Positions 1-5,737 of a stretch of DNA of 12,953 bases are shown piece by piece. Each line of letters begins with the position of its first letter. Positions within the stretch are counted from its first letter, which is position 1. The notes under the pieces were generated by a model. It saw nothing but the letters and a program-made list of their open reading frames with translations, made no database searches and was not told where the DNA came from. The stretch is taken from assembly GCA_938020565.1 (NCBI GenBank), contig CALIHP010000068.1, forward strand, positions 1 through 12,953. Direction: 5' to 3'. This DNA comes from an uncultured Anaerolineaceae bacterium (GTDB lineage Bacteria > Chloroflexota > Anaerolineae > Anaerolineales > Anaerolineaceae). Both the position numbers and the translations under genes were made by a program.

Positions 1-2
1 AA

Positions 3-95
3 TTTGATTTCTTAAAAGAATATTGCGAAGTTGTTTATTTACCGAGAACTCCTGAAATCTCGACAACACAAATAAAAAAAGAATTGAAGAAGTAA
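3..95 (+). CDS. TagD-like cytidylyltransferase, C-terminal end only
   Basis: The frame is open from the window edge and ends at TAA 93-95, leaving 30 residues. The stretch EYCEVVYLPRTPEISTTQIK matches the conserved C-terminus of glycerol-3-phosphate cytidylyltransferase (TagD) and related nucleotidyltransferases, where a hydrophobic strand leads to R-T-x-x-I-S-T-T-x-I. These enzymes make CDP-activated alcohols for teichoic acid or surface polysaccharides in the cytoplasm. The catalytic HxGH and start codon lie outside the window, so substrate cannot be judged. The codons are AT-rich, like the two genes that follow and unlike the rest of the window. The next gene starts 25 bases downstream on the same strand, so the two may be co-transcribed. 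Family assignment rests on this short tail alone. Confidence 0.6.
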   Translation, partial: FDFLKEYCEVVYLPRTPEISTTQIKKELKK

Positions 96-120
96 CTAGT
101 ATTTCTTAAAGGATTAGCTT

Positions 121-483
121 ATGAAAGATGTGCAGAAAAAATTATATGATTTACTGAAGAAGTTTGACAAAATATGTAAAGATAATGATGAACTTGAAGA
201 ATTTAATAAAAACTTCGCAAAGCATCGGAACAGCATTTTTTTTAGGAAGGGTACCTTTCTGGAAAGGAATGACAAGGTAATAGTAGGGTGTGTTGCAGGC
301 GAACAAGTGTTGCAGTTCAATTTGGATATAAGTATAAAAATTTTTAATGCCGAAAAAAGTAAACGCATTGGGAGAATTCTCCCACCATATATAACACGGA
401 TCCAACAGAAATGTGCCCAGAATATGGTTCGTGAGGGCATTATGCCTGTGCCAAAAGAACTGTTTATGAGTTTTGAAGATTAA
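121..483 (+). CDS. hypothetical protein, 120 aa
   Basis: I do not recognise this protein. A ribosome binding site AAAGGA (108-113) sits 7 bases before the ATG, supporting both the gene and its start. The product is 120 residues with no signal peptide or membrane segment. Residues 1-35 are rich in Lys, Asp and Glu and probably helical. The middle (about 38-80) alternates hydrophobic strands with charged turns, and the end (about 85-120) has a short helix and a basic-then-acidic tail. There are two Cys (19 and 57), and a third near residue 98, without a zinc-type spacing. It follows the TagD-like tail by 25 bases and may share its transcript. Its TAA overlaps the stop of the minus-strand peptidase gene, so the two end tail-to-tail with no space for a terminator. 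Base composition is AT-rich. Confidence 0.6.
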   Translation: MKDVQKKLYDLLKKFDKICKDNDELEEFNKNFAKHRNSIFFRKGTFLERNDKVIVGCVAGEQVLQFNLDISIKIFNAEKSKRIGRILPPYITRIQQKCAQNMVREGIMPVPKELFMSFED

Positions 484-1505
484 AAAGTAATCACTTGCTT
501 ATCTACATCTACTTCTGCGTCAACTCCAAATGGAATAATACATCTTGGAGTTGCATGACCGACATTCAAGTTATAAACAATAGATAAATCTCTGTTAGAT
601 ATTTCTTCTGATAGAACCTGTTTATACTCATTATAATACATTTCATCCTGGGGCTTACCAATTAATACGCCCGAAACTACATCAAATATCCCATACTCTT
701 TTAAAGCTCTAACCATTTTTCTAAACAGGTCCGGATTAGATTTTTCCTCACTGGTTTCCAGTAACAAAATTTTATTTCTCCACTCTTCTGTTTTTGGAAA
801 CAAATTATATTGATTACAAATAGATACTGTGTCCTCAAATCTGGAATTATCAAAGATATTATATATTGACTCTAAACAACCTCCTAAAATTTTTCCTTTA
901 AATATCGGCTTGCCACTCAATAATTCAAATCCAGTATTTACGAGCTTCTTCATATCGGTTCCGATGCCATTCGCACTAAAATCTTCTCTTTCCTGATACC
1001 AGACATCACTAGGGCGTATTTCTTTTATTTTCCCTGTTGTAATTAGTTCTTCAAAGTATTTTTTTGTATAGGGCAACATTTCATTAGAAAGCTCGCATAG
1101 ATCTGGTAAAAATGCCTGTCCATAAAATGTTTTGATACCCACTTTATTTAACATAAAATGATTCATAGTTGAATCGGAAAATCCCAAAAATATCTTTTGC
1201 TTGACCGCATTTTCCAACTCGTTATTTTCAAATAAATAAGGTAATAATCTGTATGTGTCTTCGCCGCCAATTGCACATAAAATCATATCTATTGAATCAT
1301 CCTTAAAAGCCATCAAAAGATCGTTTGCTCTGCTTTCAGGATGAGCCTCTGTAAACTCAATACCTTTAAGTGCGTGAGGCAGGAACTCAAACTCTACGCC
1401 ATATTTATTTAATCGTTCTTTGCCTATTTCCAGTTCATGCTTTATGAAACTCTCTCCCATAATGCCACTGGATAAGCTGACAATCCCTATTTTTTTTACT
1501 TTCAT
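480..1505 (-). CDS. S66 family LD-carboxypeptidase / MccF-like serine peptidase
   Basis: The 341-residue product has the hallmarks of peptidase family S66 (LdcA, MccF). The nucleophile motif GFSDST gives Ser110, GGCLES gives Glu212 and VGHATPR gives His316, the Ser-Glu-His triad of this family in the right order and spacing. The AIGGEDTYRLLPYL stretch (78-91) is also typical. LdcA removes the terminal D-Ala from murein tetrapeptides during cell wall recycling. MccF cleaves the processed form of microcin C and gives immunity. The GGCLES form and the 341-residue length fit the MccF-like branch better, but the substrate is an inference. No signal peptide is seen, so it is probably cytoplasmic. 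A GGGAG lies about 11 bases before the ATG, a rather long spacing. The gene is AT-rich and looks Firmicutes-like. Its end overlaps the end of the 120-residue gene. Confidence 0.88.
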   Translation of the reverse strand: MKVKKIGIVSLSSGIMGESFIKHELEIGKERLNKYGVEFEFLPHALKGIEFTEAHPESRANDLLMAFKDDSIDMILCAIGGEDTYRLLPYLFENNELENAVKQKIFLGFSDSTMNHFMLNKVGIKTFYGQAFLPDLCELSNEMLPYTKKYFEELITTGKIKEIRPSDVWYQEREDFSANGIGTDMKKLVNTGFELLSGKPIFKGKILGGCLESIYNIFDNSRFEDTVSICNQYNLFPKTEEWRNKILLLETSEEKSNPDLFRKMVRALKEYGIFDVVSGVLIGKPQDEMYYNEYKQVLSEEISNRDLSIVYNLNVGHATPRCIIPFGVDAEVDVDKQVITF

Positions 1506-1679
1506 ATTCCCGCAGTCTCCCGTCCATTCTATTAAATAAGCTCTAATTTATCTCTCTAAATATTTTCCAACATTCTACCATTTTTAAGACATTCTTTCTT
1601 CCGCCGGATTTCTCACTTGCTCTAAAGTTTTTCATAGAAAAAGAACAGAAAGTGTAAATACAAATCAGTCTGTTTTTCT

Positions 1680-1819
1680 TTATTCTTTCTTTTCGGAGTA
1701 TATTACCTTACAACAGCTTATCTTGAAAGTATCCTTGCTGTTGGGGTCTTTGTCCTCATCACCAGCGGGAGGATAGCGCAGTGATTTTATTATGCTTTAT
1801 CATGACGCTATCCTCCTTT
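1680..1819 (-). pseudogene. possible remnant of a large serine recombinase start, with ribosome binding site
   Basis: On the minus strand a strong AAAGGAGG (1812-1819) lies 8 bases before ATG (1801-1803). The frame reads MIKHNKITALSSRW and then stops. KITAL plus a following R resembles the N-terminus of large serine recombinases of Firmicutes conjugative elements, which commonly begin with ITALY-C/x-RLSRDDE. After a frame shift the downstream bases read GDEDKDPNSKDTFKISCC and stop at 1680-1682, which loosely recalls the acidic DDE-D-x-D-x-NS part of the same region. The reading is that a recombinase start was fused to other DNA or decayed. The homology is short and from memory. An alternative is a genuine very small ORF with a regulated start. 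The catalytic serine is not recognisable. Confidence 0.3.
1768..1816 (-). promoter_or_regulatory. 11-bp inverted repeat that would sequester a ribosome binding site
   Basis: GGAGGATAGCG (1768-1778) and CGCTATCCTCC (1806-1816) are perfect reverse complements over 11 bases, separated by 27 bases. Read as minus-strand RNA, the 5' arm contains the Shine-Dalgarno GGAGG, the loop contains the start codon, and the 3' arm lies a few codons into the ORF. Folding would hide the ribosome binding site. It is not followed by a T-run in either direction, so it is a poor fit for an intrinsic terminator. The function is inferred from geometry only. Confidence 0.45.
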
Positions 1820-1934
1820 GATCGATATACCATTCCTGTTCAGTTAATATTATGCAGTCCAGCGGATTACAAGAAGAATAAAGCTGAGTATTGACGCGCG
1901 CTAAATTATCGAATCGGGTTAGAGCCACGCTTCA

Positions 1935-1948
1935 GTCCGATATCGGAC
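1935..1948. repeat. 14-base perfect palindrome upstream of tRNA-Pro
   Basis: GTCCGATATCGGAC is its own reverse complement and lies about 33 bases upstream of the -35 of the tRNA promoter. Such a site could bind a dimeric regulator, but it may be chance. No second copy was noticed in the window. Confidence 0.35.
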
Positions 1949-1980
1949 CGCACCCAGAATCACGCTTTTCGCGTTGATCT

Positions 1981-2008
1981 TTGCAATTTCCCCGAAATCG
2001 CATATAAT
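1981..2008 (+). promoter_or_regulatory. promoter of tRNA-Pro
   Basis: A perfect -10 TATAAT (2003-2008) is preceded by TTGCAA (1981-1986) with a 16-base spacer. The first base of the mature tRNA is at 2022, so transcription would begin about 7 bases upstream of it, leaving a short 5' leader for RNase P. The -35 matches the TTGACA consensus at 4 of 6 positions. Confidence 0.6.
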
Positions 2009-2021
2009 TCATTCCGTTGTT

Positions 2022-2096
2022 CGGGGCGTGGCTCAGCCCGGATAGAGTGCACGGTTCGGGTCCGTGAGGTCGGCGGTTCAAATCCGCCCGCCCCGA
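2022..2096 (+). tRNA. tRNA-Pro (anticodon CGG)
   Basis: The full cloverleaf can be drawn. The acceptor stem CGGGGCG pairs with CGCCCCG (2089-2095), with discriminator A at 2096. The D-stem is GCTC/GAGT. The anticodon stem CACGG/CCGTG encloses loop TTCGGGT with anticodon CGG at 2057-2059, and the T-stem GGCGG/CCGCC encloses TTCAAAT. The C1-G72 pair is typical of bacterial tRNA-Pro, and the anticodon reads CCG. The 3' CCA is not encoded: the bases after A73 are CAAA, so CCA-adding enzyme is needed. A promoter and a terminator flank it, so it appears to be a single-gene transcript. Confidence 0.96.
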
Positions 2097-2114
2097 CAAA
2101 ATAAAAATCCCGAT

Positions 2115-2139
2115 AAAAATCCGCGATTGCGGATTTTTT
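2115..2139 (+). terminator. intrinsic terminator after tRNA-Pro
   Basis: AAAAATCCGC (2115-2124) pairs with GCGGATTTTT (2129-2138) around a 4-base loop, with the T-run forming the 3' side of the stem and tail. It begins 18 bases after the tRNA end. Confidence 0.8.
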
Positions 2140-2441
2140 ATTTCCCGCAGTCCCCACTCAGCCGTCCTCATAACATCAGGATCAATGTCATTGAATCGGC
2201 ATGCTTTTCATCCATTATCGGTCGCTGATTGTTTGACAACACAGCGCTTATGTTAAAATGAACCTATCGGAGGTCGGTAAATGAAAATCGGCGTTGGCAG
2301 CCTGCCATCGAAAAGCGCCCCGAGCGGATTCAGGATCTGTGAAGCGCCGCAGTCCCATTTTCAAAATCGGCCGCCATTCCTGAATCTCTTTGACGCAGCA
2401 TCAGCAACAGAAAGCGTAAGTATTTCAAGGAGGATTCTCAC
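2140..2441. other. intergenic region and leader of the ssnA-like gene
   Basis: The first ~90 bases hold nothing I recognise. From 2233 on there is a promoter-like sequence, then about 180 bases that combine a possible 55-codon ORF with inverted repeats. These are: GGCGTT/AGCGCC around a GGCAG-type inner hairpin (about 2290-2319), and GATTCAGGA (2327-2335) / TCCTGAATC (2378-2386), a perfect 9-bp stem enclosing 42 bases. This looks like a structured 5' leader. I could not match it to a known riboswitch class, including the molybdenum cofactor and purine classes. Confidence 0.45.
2233..2259 (+). promoter_or_regulatory. candidate promoter of the ssnA-like gene
   Basis: A perfect -35 TTGACA (2233-2238) is followed after 15 bases by TAAAAT (2254-2259). 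The spacer is shorter than the usual 16-18, so the exact -10 is uncertain. It would give a transcript with a leader of about 175 bases before the main start. Confidence 0.5.
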
Positions 2442-2448
2442 ATGTTAA
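2281..2448 (+). CDS. possible upstream ORF, 55 aa, overlapping the ssnA-like start
   Basis: ATG 2281 has GGAGG (2269-2273) at a 7-base spacing. The frame stays open for 55 codons and stops at TAA 2446-2448, so its end overlaps the start of the aminohydrolase at 2442 (bases ATGTTAA). This arrangement is typical of translational coupling or of a leader peptide. The peptide has no recognised domain, signal peptide or membrane segment, and no run of a single amino acid that would suggest attenuation. The same stretch contains inverted repeats, so it may instead be a non-coding structured leader in which the ORF is chance. Confidence 0.35.
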   Translation: MKIGVGSLPSKSAPSGFRICEAPQSHFQNRPPFLNLFDAASATESVSISRRILTC

Positions 2449-3803
2449 TCTACAACGCAACCCTCGTGACCTGGGAAACAGAAAACCGGGTGATTCCCAA
2501 CTATGCGCTTCGGATCGACGGAAAAACGATCCGCGAAATCGGGCCGTCCGCCGAACTGCTCGCGAAGTACCCGTCCGAAGAAAAAATCGACGCCGAAGAA
2601 AAAATCGTCATGCCGGGACAAATCTGCGCCCATACGCATTTTTACGGGGCATTCTCCCGCGGCATGGCGATTCCCGGACGGCCCGCCAAGGATTTCCCGG
2701 AAATCCTCAATAACCTGTGGTATAAGCTTGACCGTGCGCTCGATCCGGAAAGCGTCCGTCTCTCCGCCGAGCTGCTGACCGTGAACGCCGTCCGGAATGG
2801 CTGTACCGCCCTCTTCGATCATCATGCCTCGCCTGACGCAATCGACGGCTCGCTTGACGTTATCGAAGACGTTATCGATAAAAGCGGGATCCGCGCCGCT
2901 TTATGCTACGAAGTGACCGATCGGAACGGGAAAGACGGCGCGAAAGCCGGGATCCGCGAAAACGTCCGCTTCCTGACCAGGCTCAAGAACGGCGGGAACC
3001 TCGACGGTCGTCTCGGCGGCTTATTCGGAATCCATGCCTGCCTGAGCGTCGACGACGAGACGCTGGCGGACTGCGCCGCGTCGAATCCTGGAGACTTCGG
3101 TTTCCATATCCACGTCGGCGAATCGCAGGAAGACGAATGGGACAGCCTGTATCGAACCGGAAAGCGCTGTATCCAGCGCCTGTACGATAACGGGATCCTT
3201 AACGAAAAAACGATCATCGCTCACGCCGTCCATGTCGACGTCGCTGAAATGGAGATGATCCGCGAAAAGAAATGCTGGGTGTCACATCAACCTCGATCCA
3301 ACATGAACAACGCGGTCGGCGCGGCGCAGGTGGAATCGATGATGCGGATGGGGATTCCGGTCTGCCTCGGGAACGACGGGTTTACCTTCGACATGTGGAG
3401 CGAATGGAAAACGGCGTATTATCTTCATAAAGTTATGCACCGTGATCCGCGCCGTATGGGCGGATACGACGTCCAGCAAATGGGGATCTATAATAACGCG
3501 GCGCTCGCTGGTCAGGCGTTCGGCTTCGGCGAGTCGTTCGGAAAACTCGTCCCCGGCGCGCCAGCCGACCTGATCTTCGTCGATTTTCATCCGTTTACCG
3601 CGTTCAGCGCCGGAAATATCCCCTGGCATATCATTTTTGGCATGAGCGAAAGCATGATTACCGATACGATCGTCGCGGGAAAATTCCTGATGAAAAATCG
3701 TGAACTGACAACGCTTGATGAGGAAGAAATCGTCGCGCGCGCCCTGCGGAAATATCCGCAGGTTTGGGAGAAATTCAACCGCCTTCATGAGGCGAACGCT
3801 TAG
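2442..3803 (+). CDS. ssnA: SsnA-like aminohydrolase (amidohydrolase superfamily)
   Basis: This 453-residue cytoplasmic metal hydrolase belongs to the SsnA / chlorohydrolase / guanine deaminase branch. The metal site reads HTH (His64 and His66) in AHTHFYGAFSRG. HIHVGE supplies His224 and the catalytic Glu227, AHAVH carries His261 and His264, and GND gives Asp312. An N-terminal beta segment (1-60) and the C-terminal GKLVPGAPADLIFVD (367-381) form the usual composite sandwich domain. The HTHFYG-x-x-SRGM wording is typical of SsnA proteins. Their substrate is not settled, but the gene recurs in clusters with selenium-dependent molybdenum hydroxylases of purine catabolism. A strong AAGGAGG (2427-2433) lies 8 bases before the ATG and fixes the start. 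The gene sits behind a structured leader and is followed by a terminator and a mocA-like gene, which supports the molybdenum hydroxylase link. Confidence 0.8.
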   Translation: MLIYNATLVTWETENRVIPNYALRIDGKTIREIGPSAELLAKYPSEEKIDAEEKIVMPGQICAHTHFYGAFSRGMAIPGRPAKDFPEILNNLWYKLDRALDPESVRLSAELLTVNAVRNGCTALFDHHASPDAIDGSLDVIEDVIDKSGIRAALCYEVTDRNGKDGAKAGIRENVRFLTRLKNGGNLDGRLGGLFGIHACLSVDDETLADCAASNPGDFGFHIHVGESQEDEWDSLYRTGKRCIQRLYDNGILNEKTIIAHAVHVDVAEMEMIREKKCWVSHQPRSNMNNAVGAAQVESMMRMGIPVCLGNDGFTFDMWSEWKTAYYLHKVMHRDPRRMGGYDVQQMGIYNNAALAGQAFGFGESFGKLVPGAPADLIFVDFHPFTAFSAGNIPWHIIFGMSESMITDTIVAGKFLMKNRELTTLDEEEIVARALRKYPQVWEKFNRLHEANA

Positions 3804-3822
3804 GAATACGCTTACCTCGACT

Positions 3823-3873
3823 GGACTTGGCGATTTATTACCCCCTCCGATATCTCGTCAAGTCCTTTTTTTT
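3823..3873 (+). terminator. intrinsic terminator between ssnA-like and mocA-like genes
   Basis: GGACTTGGCGA (3823-3833) pairs with TCGTCAAGTCC (3855-3865), 11 base pairs with one G-U, around a 21-base loop and followed directly by eight T (3866-3873). It lies only 15 bases before the next start codon. Expression of the downstream pair must therefore depend on read-through, antitermination or a promoter inside the terminator region or within ssnA. Confidence 0.8.
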
Positions 3874-3888
3874 ATCAGGCCCTTTCGC

Positions 3889-4545
3889 ATGCAGCATTCC
3901 GCTCCAACCTCCGCTCCACTCCCAATCATCGCCGTTCTTCTCGCCGCCGGAAAGGGCGCCCGCTTTACCGCGCCGGCGCATAAGCTGACCATTCCGATCG
4001 ACGGCATCCCAATCGTTCGCCGAACCGCGCTGAACTGCCTGAACGCGGAGTTCGCCGCCGTCGTCGCCGTCACCGGCGCGAATTCTGAAACAATCCTGCC
4101 GCTCCTTCAGGGCCTTCCGCTCCGCATCGTTCCAAACCCAGACTGGGAATCCGGTCATTTCAGTTCGCTCCTCGCCGGACTGAAAGAGGCGCGAACGGTC
4201 AGCGCGGGCGATCGCTTCGCCGCCTGCTTCGTTCTCGCCGACCAGCCATTCGTTCGCGTCGATACATATAACGGCCTGATCCGCGCCGCCCGGGAAACTC
4301 CGGCGAAAATTATCGTCCCGCGTTATAAAGAAAAACGCGGAAATCCGACCGTTTTCCCGGAAAGGATCTTTCCTGAAATGCTGTCCGCGCCGATCGACGA
4401 CAGCGGCGGGCGCAGGTGGCTCACGGATGAGAATATCCGTTTCCTGGACGTAGACGACCCCGGCGTGCTGAAAGATATCGACCGGGTATCGGATTTGCCC
4501 GGGGGCGCGCCCGAATCGCAACGCGGCGATATAATTAGCGCATGA
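3889..4545 (+). CDS. mocA: MocA-like molybdenum cofactor cytidylyltransferase
   Basis: A 218-residue nucleotidyltransferase of the MobA/MocA fold. The nucleotide-binding loop LLAAGKGARF (17-26) has LAAG, as in MocA, rather than the LAGG of MobA. Lys32 follows in HKLTIPIDG, ADQP (117-120) contributes the metal-binding Asp, and RGNPTVFP (150-157) and DDSGGRRWL (170-178) are typical MocA landmarks. The C-terminal DIDRVSDL fits the family's usual DIDTPEDL. MocA joins CMP to molybdopterin to make the cytosine dinucleotide cofactor of xanthine dehydrogenase-type hydroxylases. A longer in-frame start at 3715 lies inside ssnA and adds an Arg-rich tail without family character, so ATG 3889 is preferred. 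No good ribosome binding site precedes it. It follows a terminator and overlaps the aminotransferase start by ATGA. Confidence 0.8.
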   Translation: MQHSAPTSAPLPIIAVLLAAGKGARFTAPAHKLTIPIDGIPIVRRTALNCLNAEFAAVVAVTGANSETILPLLQGLPLRIVPNPDWESGHFSSLLAGLKEARTVSAGDRFAACFVLADQPFVRVDTYNGLIRAARETPAKIIVPRYKEKRGNPTVFPERIFPEMLSAPIDDSGGRRWLTDENIRFLDVDDPGVLKDIDRVSDLPGGAPESQRGDIISA

Positions 4546-5396
4546 AATCATTCCTTAAATTAGAACCCTCCCCGAGCGGTTATCAGCCGATCGATTTATC
4601 GCCGAACGCCGCGCTTTCCAACGCCGAGGCCCAGCTTCGCACCCCGGACGGCGCATATACGACGTTTCGAACGTACGATAAATATTTTGTCCTCAATCTC
4701 AGTCAGCATTTCGATCGGATCGAGGAAACGGCCGCGCTGACCGGAAAGTCCGTCCGGCTGAACCGGCCCGCGCTCCAGTCCGAAATCTGCGCTGCGCTGG
4801 AGGGGACCCCGTCGCCTGAGGCTCGGATTCGCCTGTCGCTTGATCTCTCCGTAAATCCTGGAGACATCTATCTTTCGATCGAACCGTTCGCGCCCCGCCC
4901 CATGAGCCTGTATCAGTCCGGCGTCGAAACCGCGACCATCCGCATGAATCGAACCAATCCGCGCGCAAAACTGAGCCGCTTTTTAAGTCAGGCGGACGCC
5001 GTCCGACGAAGCGAAAAGAAAAACGTCGAGGAATACCTGATGGTCAGTGACGACCGGGAGATTCTCGAAGGGCTGAGTTCGAATTTTTACGCGATCCTGC
5101 GGGGCGAATTATATACCGCGGATGAAGGCGTCTTAGCCGGGACGACCCGAAAATTCATCCTCGCCCTGGCCGCGGCGGAAAATCTCCCGATCCAGTTCCG
5201 CCCGATCTCCGTTTTTGAGCTGAACCGCGTCGACGAAGCCTTCCTTTCGAGCACAAGCCGGTCGATCCTTCCGGTTCGAAAAATCGATCGCTGGACGATC
5301 GGAAACGGCGCCGTAGGCCCGATCACGGCAAAACTCATGAAAGCGTTCGACGCCGAAATCCGAAAAAATCTCTCCGACCTGCGAATCACGGAATAA
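4542..5396 (+). CDS. class IV aminotransferase (PLP-dependent, BCAT/DAAT/ADC lyase-like)
   Basis: A 284-residue cytoplasmic protein of the usual length for fold type IV PLP enzymes. YTTFRTYDKYFVLNLSQHFDRI (39-60) is the conserved segment that places the early Arg and the helix bearing the dimer contact. Lys143 in NPRAKLSRF is the best candidate for the Schiff-base lysine. EGLSSNFYAI (176-185) is the E-G-x-S-S-N phosphate-site signature, and GTTRKFILALAA (200-211) matches the G-x-TR motif. The sequence cannot separate branched-chain aminotransferase, D-amino acid aminotransferase and aminodeoxychorismate lyase. The ATG overlaps the mocA stop (ATGA) with no strong ribosome binding site, so translation is probably coupled. 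The C-terminal region is open to 5396 and faces the minus-strand operon. Confidence 0.8.
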   Translation: MKSFLKLEPSPSGYQPIDLSPNAALSNAEAQLRTPDGAYTTFRTYDKYFVLNLSQHFDRIEETAALTGKSVRLNRPALQSEICAALEGTPSPEARIRLSLDLSVNPGDIYLSIEPFAPRPMSLYQSGVETATIRMNRTNPRAKLSRFLSQADAVRRSEKKNVEEYLMVSDDREILEGLSSNFYAILRGELYTADEGVLAGTTRKFILALAAAENLPIQFRPISVFELNRVDEAFLSSTSRSILPVRKIDRWTIGNGAVGPITAKLMKAFDAEIRKNLSDLRITE

Positions 5397-5402
5397 AAAA
5401 CA

Positions 5403-5427
5403 GGGCGGGCGGATTTTATCCGGCCTT
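5403..5427 (-). terminator. weak hairpin between convergent genes, possible terminator
   Basis: CGGAT (5410-5414) and ATCCG (5418-5422) form a short stem with a 3-base loop, extendable past a mismatch by GG/CC. On the minus strand it is followed about ten bases later by a T-run (the A-run at 5396-5400). It lies in the 41-base gap between the aminotransferase and the DUF2007 gene. It is too weak to be certain. Confidence 0.3.
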
Positions 5428-5437
5428 CCAACCGGAA

Positions 5438-5737
5438 TCAACTCGACCGCGGTTCCTCTCCGTCGAGCTCGATCTCGTCAGGATCTATAAAGTCCTCGTC
5501 CGAATCTTCCTCCGGGCGATCCTCCTCGTCGATCAGGATCGCCTCCGCCTTCGCGGCGTCCTCTCTCCGGACCGCGATTCCGATCTCGCCTAAAATTCCA
5601 AACGATAACGCGTTCATCGATCCATAACTCTCGCGCACGCGAATCGCCTGAATCCCCGCTTCTTCCAGCTTCGCAATCACGACGACCGCCTCCGCCTCGT
5701 TCTCCGCCCAGTATACAACCTCATTTTTATCCATCAT
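5438..5737 (-). CDS. DUF2007-family protein, 99 aa
   Basis: A small acidic cytoplasmic protein. Residues 6-72 fit the DUF2007 pattern, an alpha-beta ferredoxin-like fold in which a short strand (VVYWA) is followed by a helix (EAEAVVVIAKLEEAGI), a variable middle, then a strand IGIAV and a helix DAAKAEAILID. The family is called a putative signal-transducing protein, and its molecular role is unknown. Residues 73-99 form a very acidic tail (many Asp and Glu) that is probably disordered. The start is ATGATG at 5732-5737. The first ATG overlaps the acetyltransferase stop (ATGA), with AGGTG just upstream, so it is the third gene of the minus-strand operon and is probably coupled to translation of the gene before it. 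Confidence 0.75.
   Translation of the reverse strand: MMDKNEVVYWAENEAEAVVVIAKLEEAGIQAIRVRESYGSMNALSFGILGEIGIAVRREDAAKAEAILIDEEDRPEEDSDEDFIDPDEIELDGEEPRSS

Larger units (their letters stand above)
1506..2021. other. intergenic stretch, transition from AT-rich to GC-rich DNA
   Basis: No intact gene is seen in these 516 bases. The part nearest the peptidase gene is strongly AT-rich and must carry its promoter, although I could not pick a convincing one. The middle holds a minus-strand ribosome binding site with a short broken ORF, described separately, and a weaker inverted repeat CAACAGC (1711-1717) / GCTGTTG (1737-1743). From about 1,880 rightwards the sequence takes on the GC-rich, CG-rich character of the rest of the window. 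The right end contains a 14-base palindrome and the tRNA promoter. Confidence 0.6.

Noticed and set aside
1768..1816. The 11-bp inverted repeat as an intrinsic terminator
   Set aside because: The loop is 27 bases and no T-run follows in either direction. Overlap with a ribosome binding site explains the geometry better.
2022..2096. tRNA-Pro as the attachment site of the AT-rich left block
   Set aside because: Integrating elements usually use the 3' end of a tRNA, which here faces right. No repeat of the tRNA 3' end was found in the left block and no integrase is present.
1932..2171. Two minus-strand ORFs of 79 and 65 codons
   Set aside because: They run through the antisense of the tRNA-Pro gene and its terminator. 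Apparent GRADLNRRPHGPEP wording is a common false translation of tRNA antisense.
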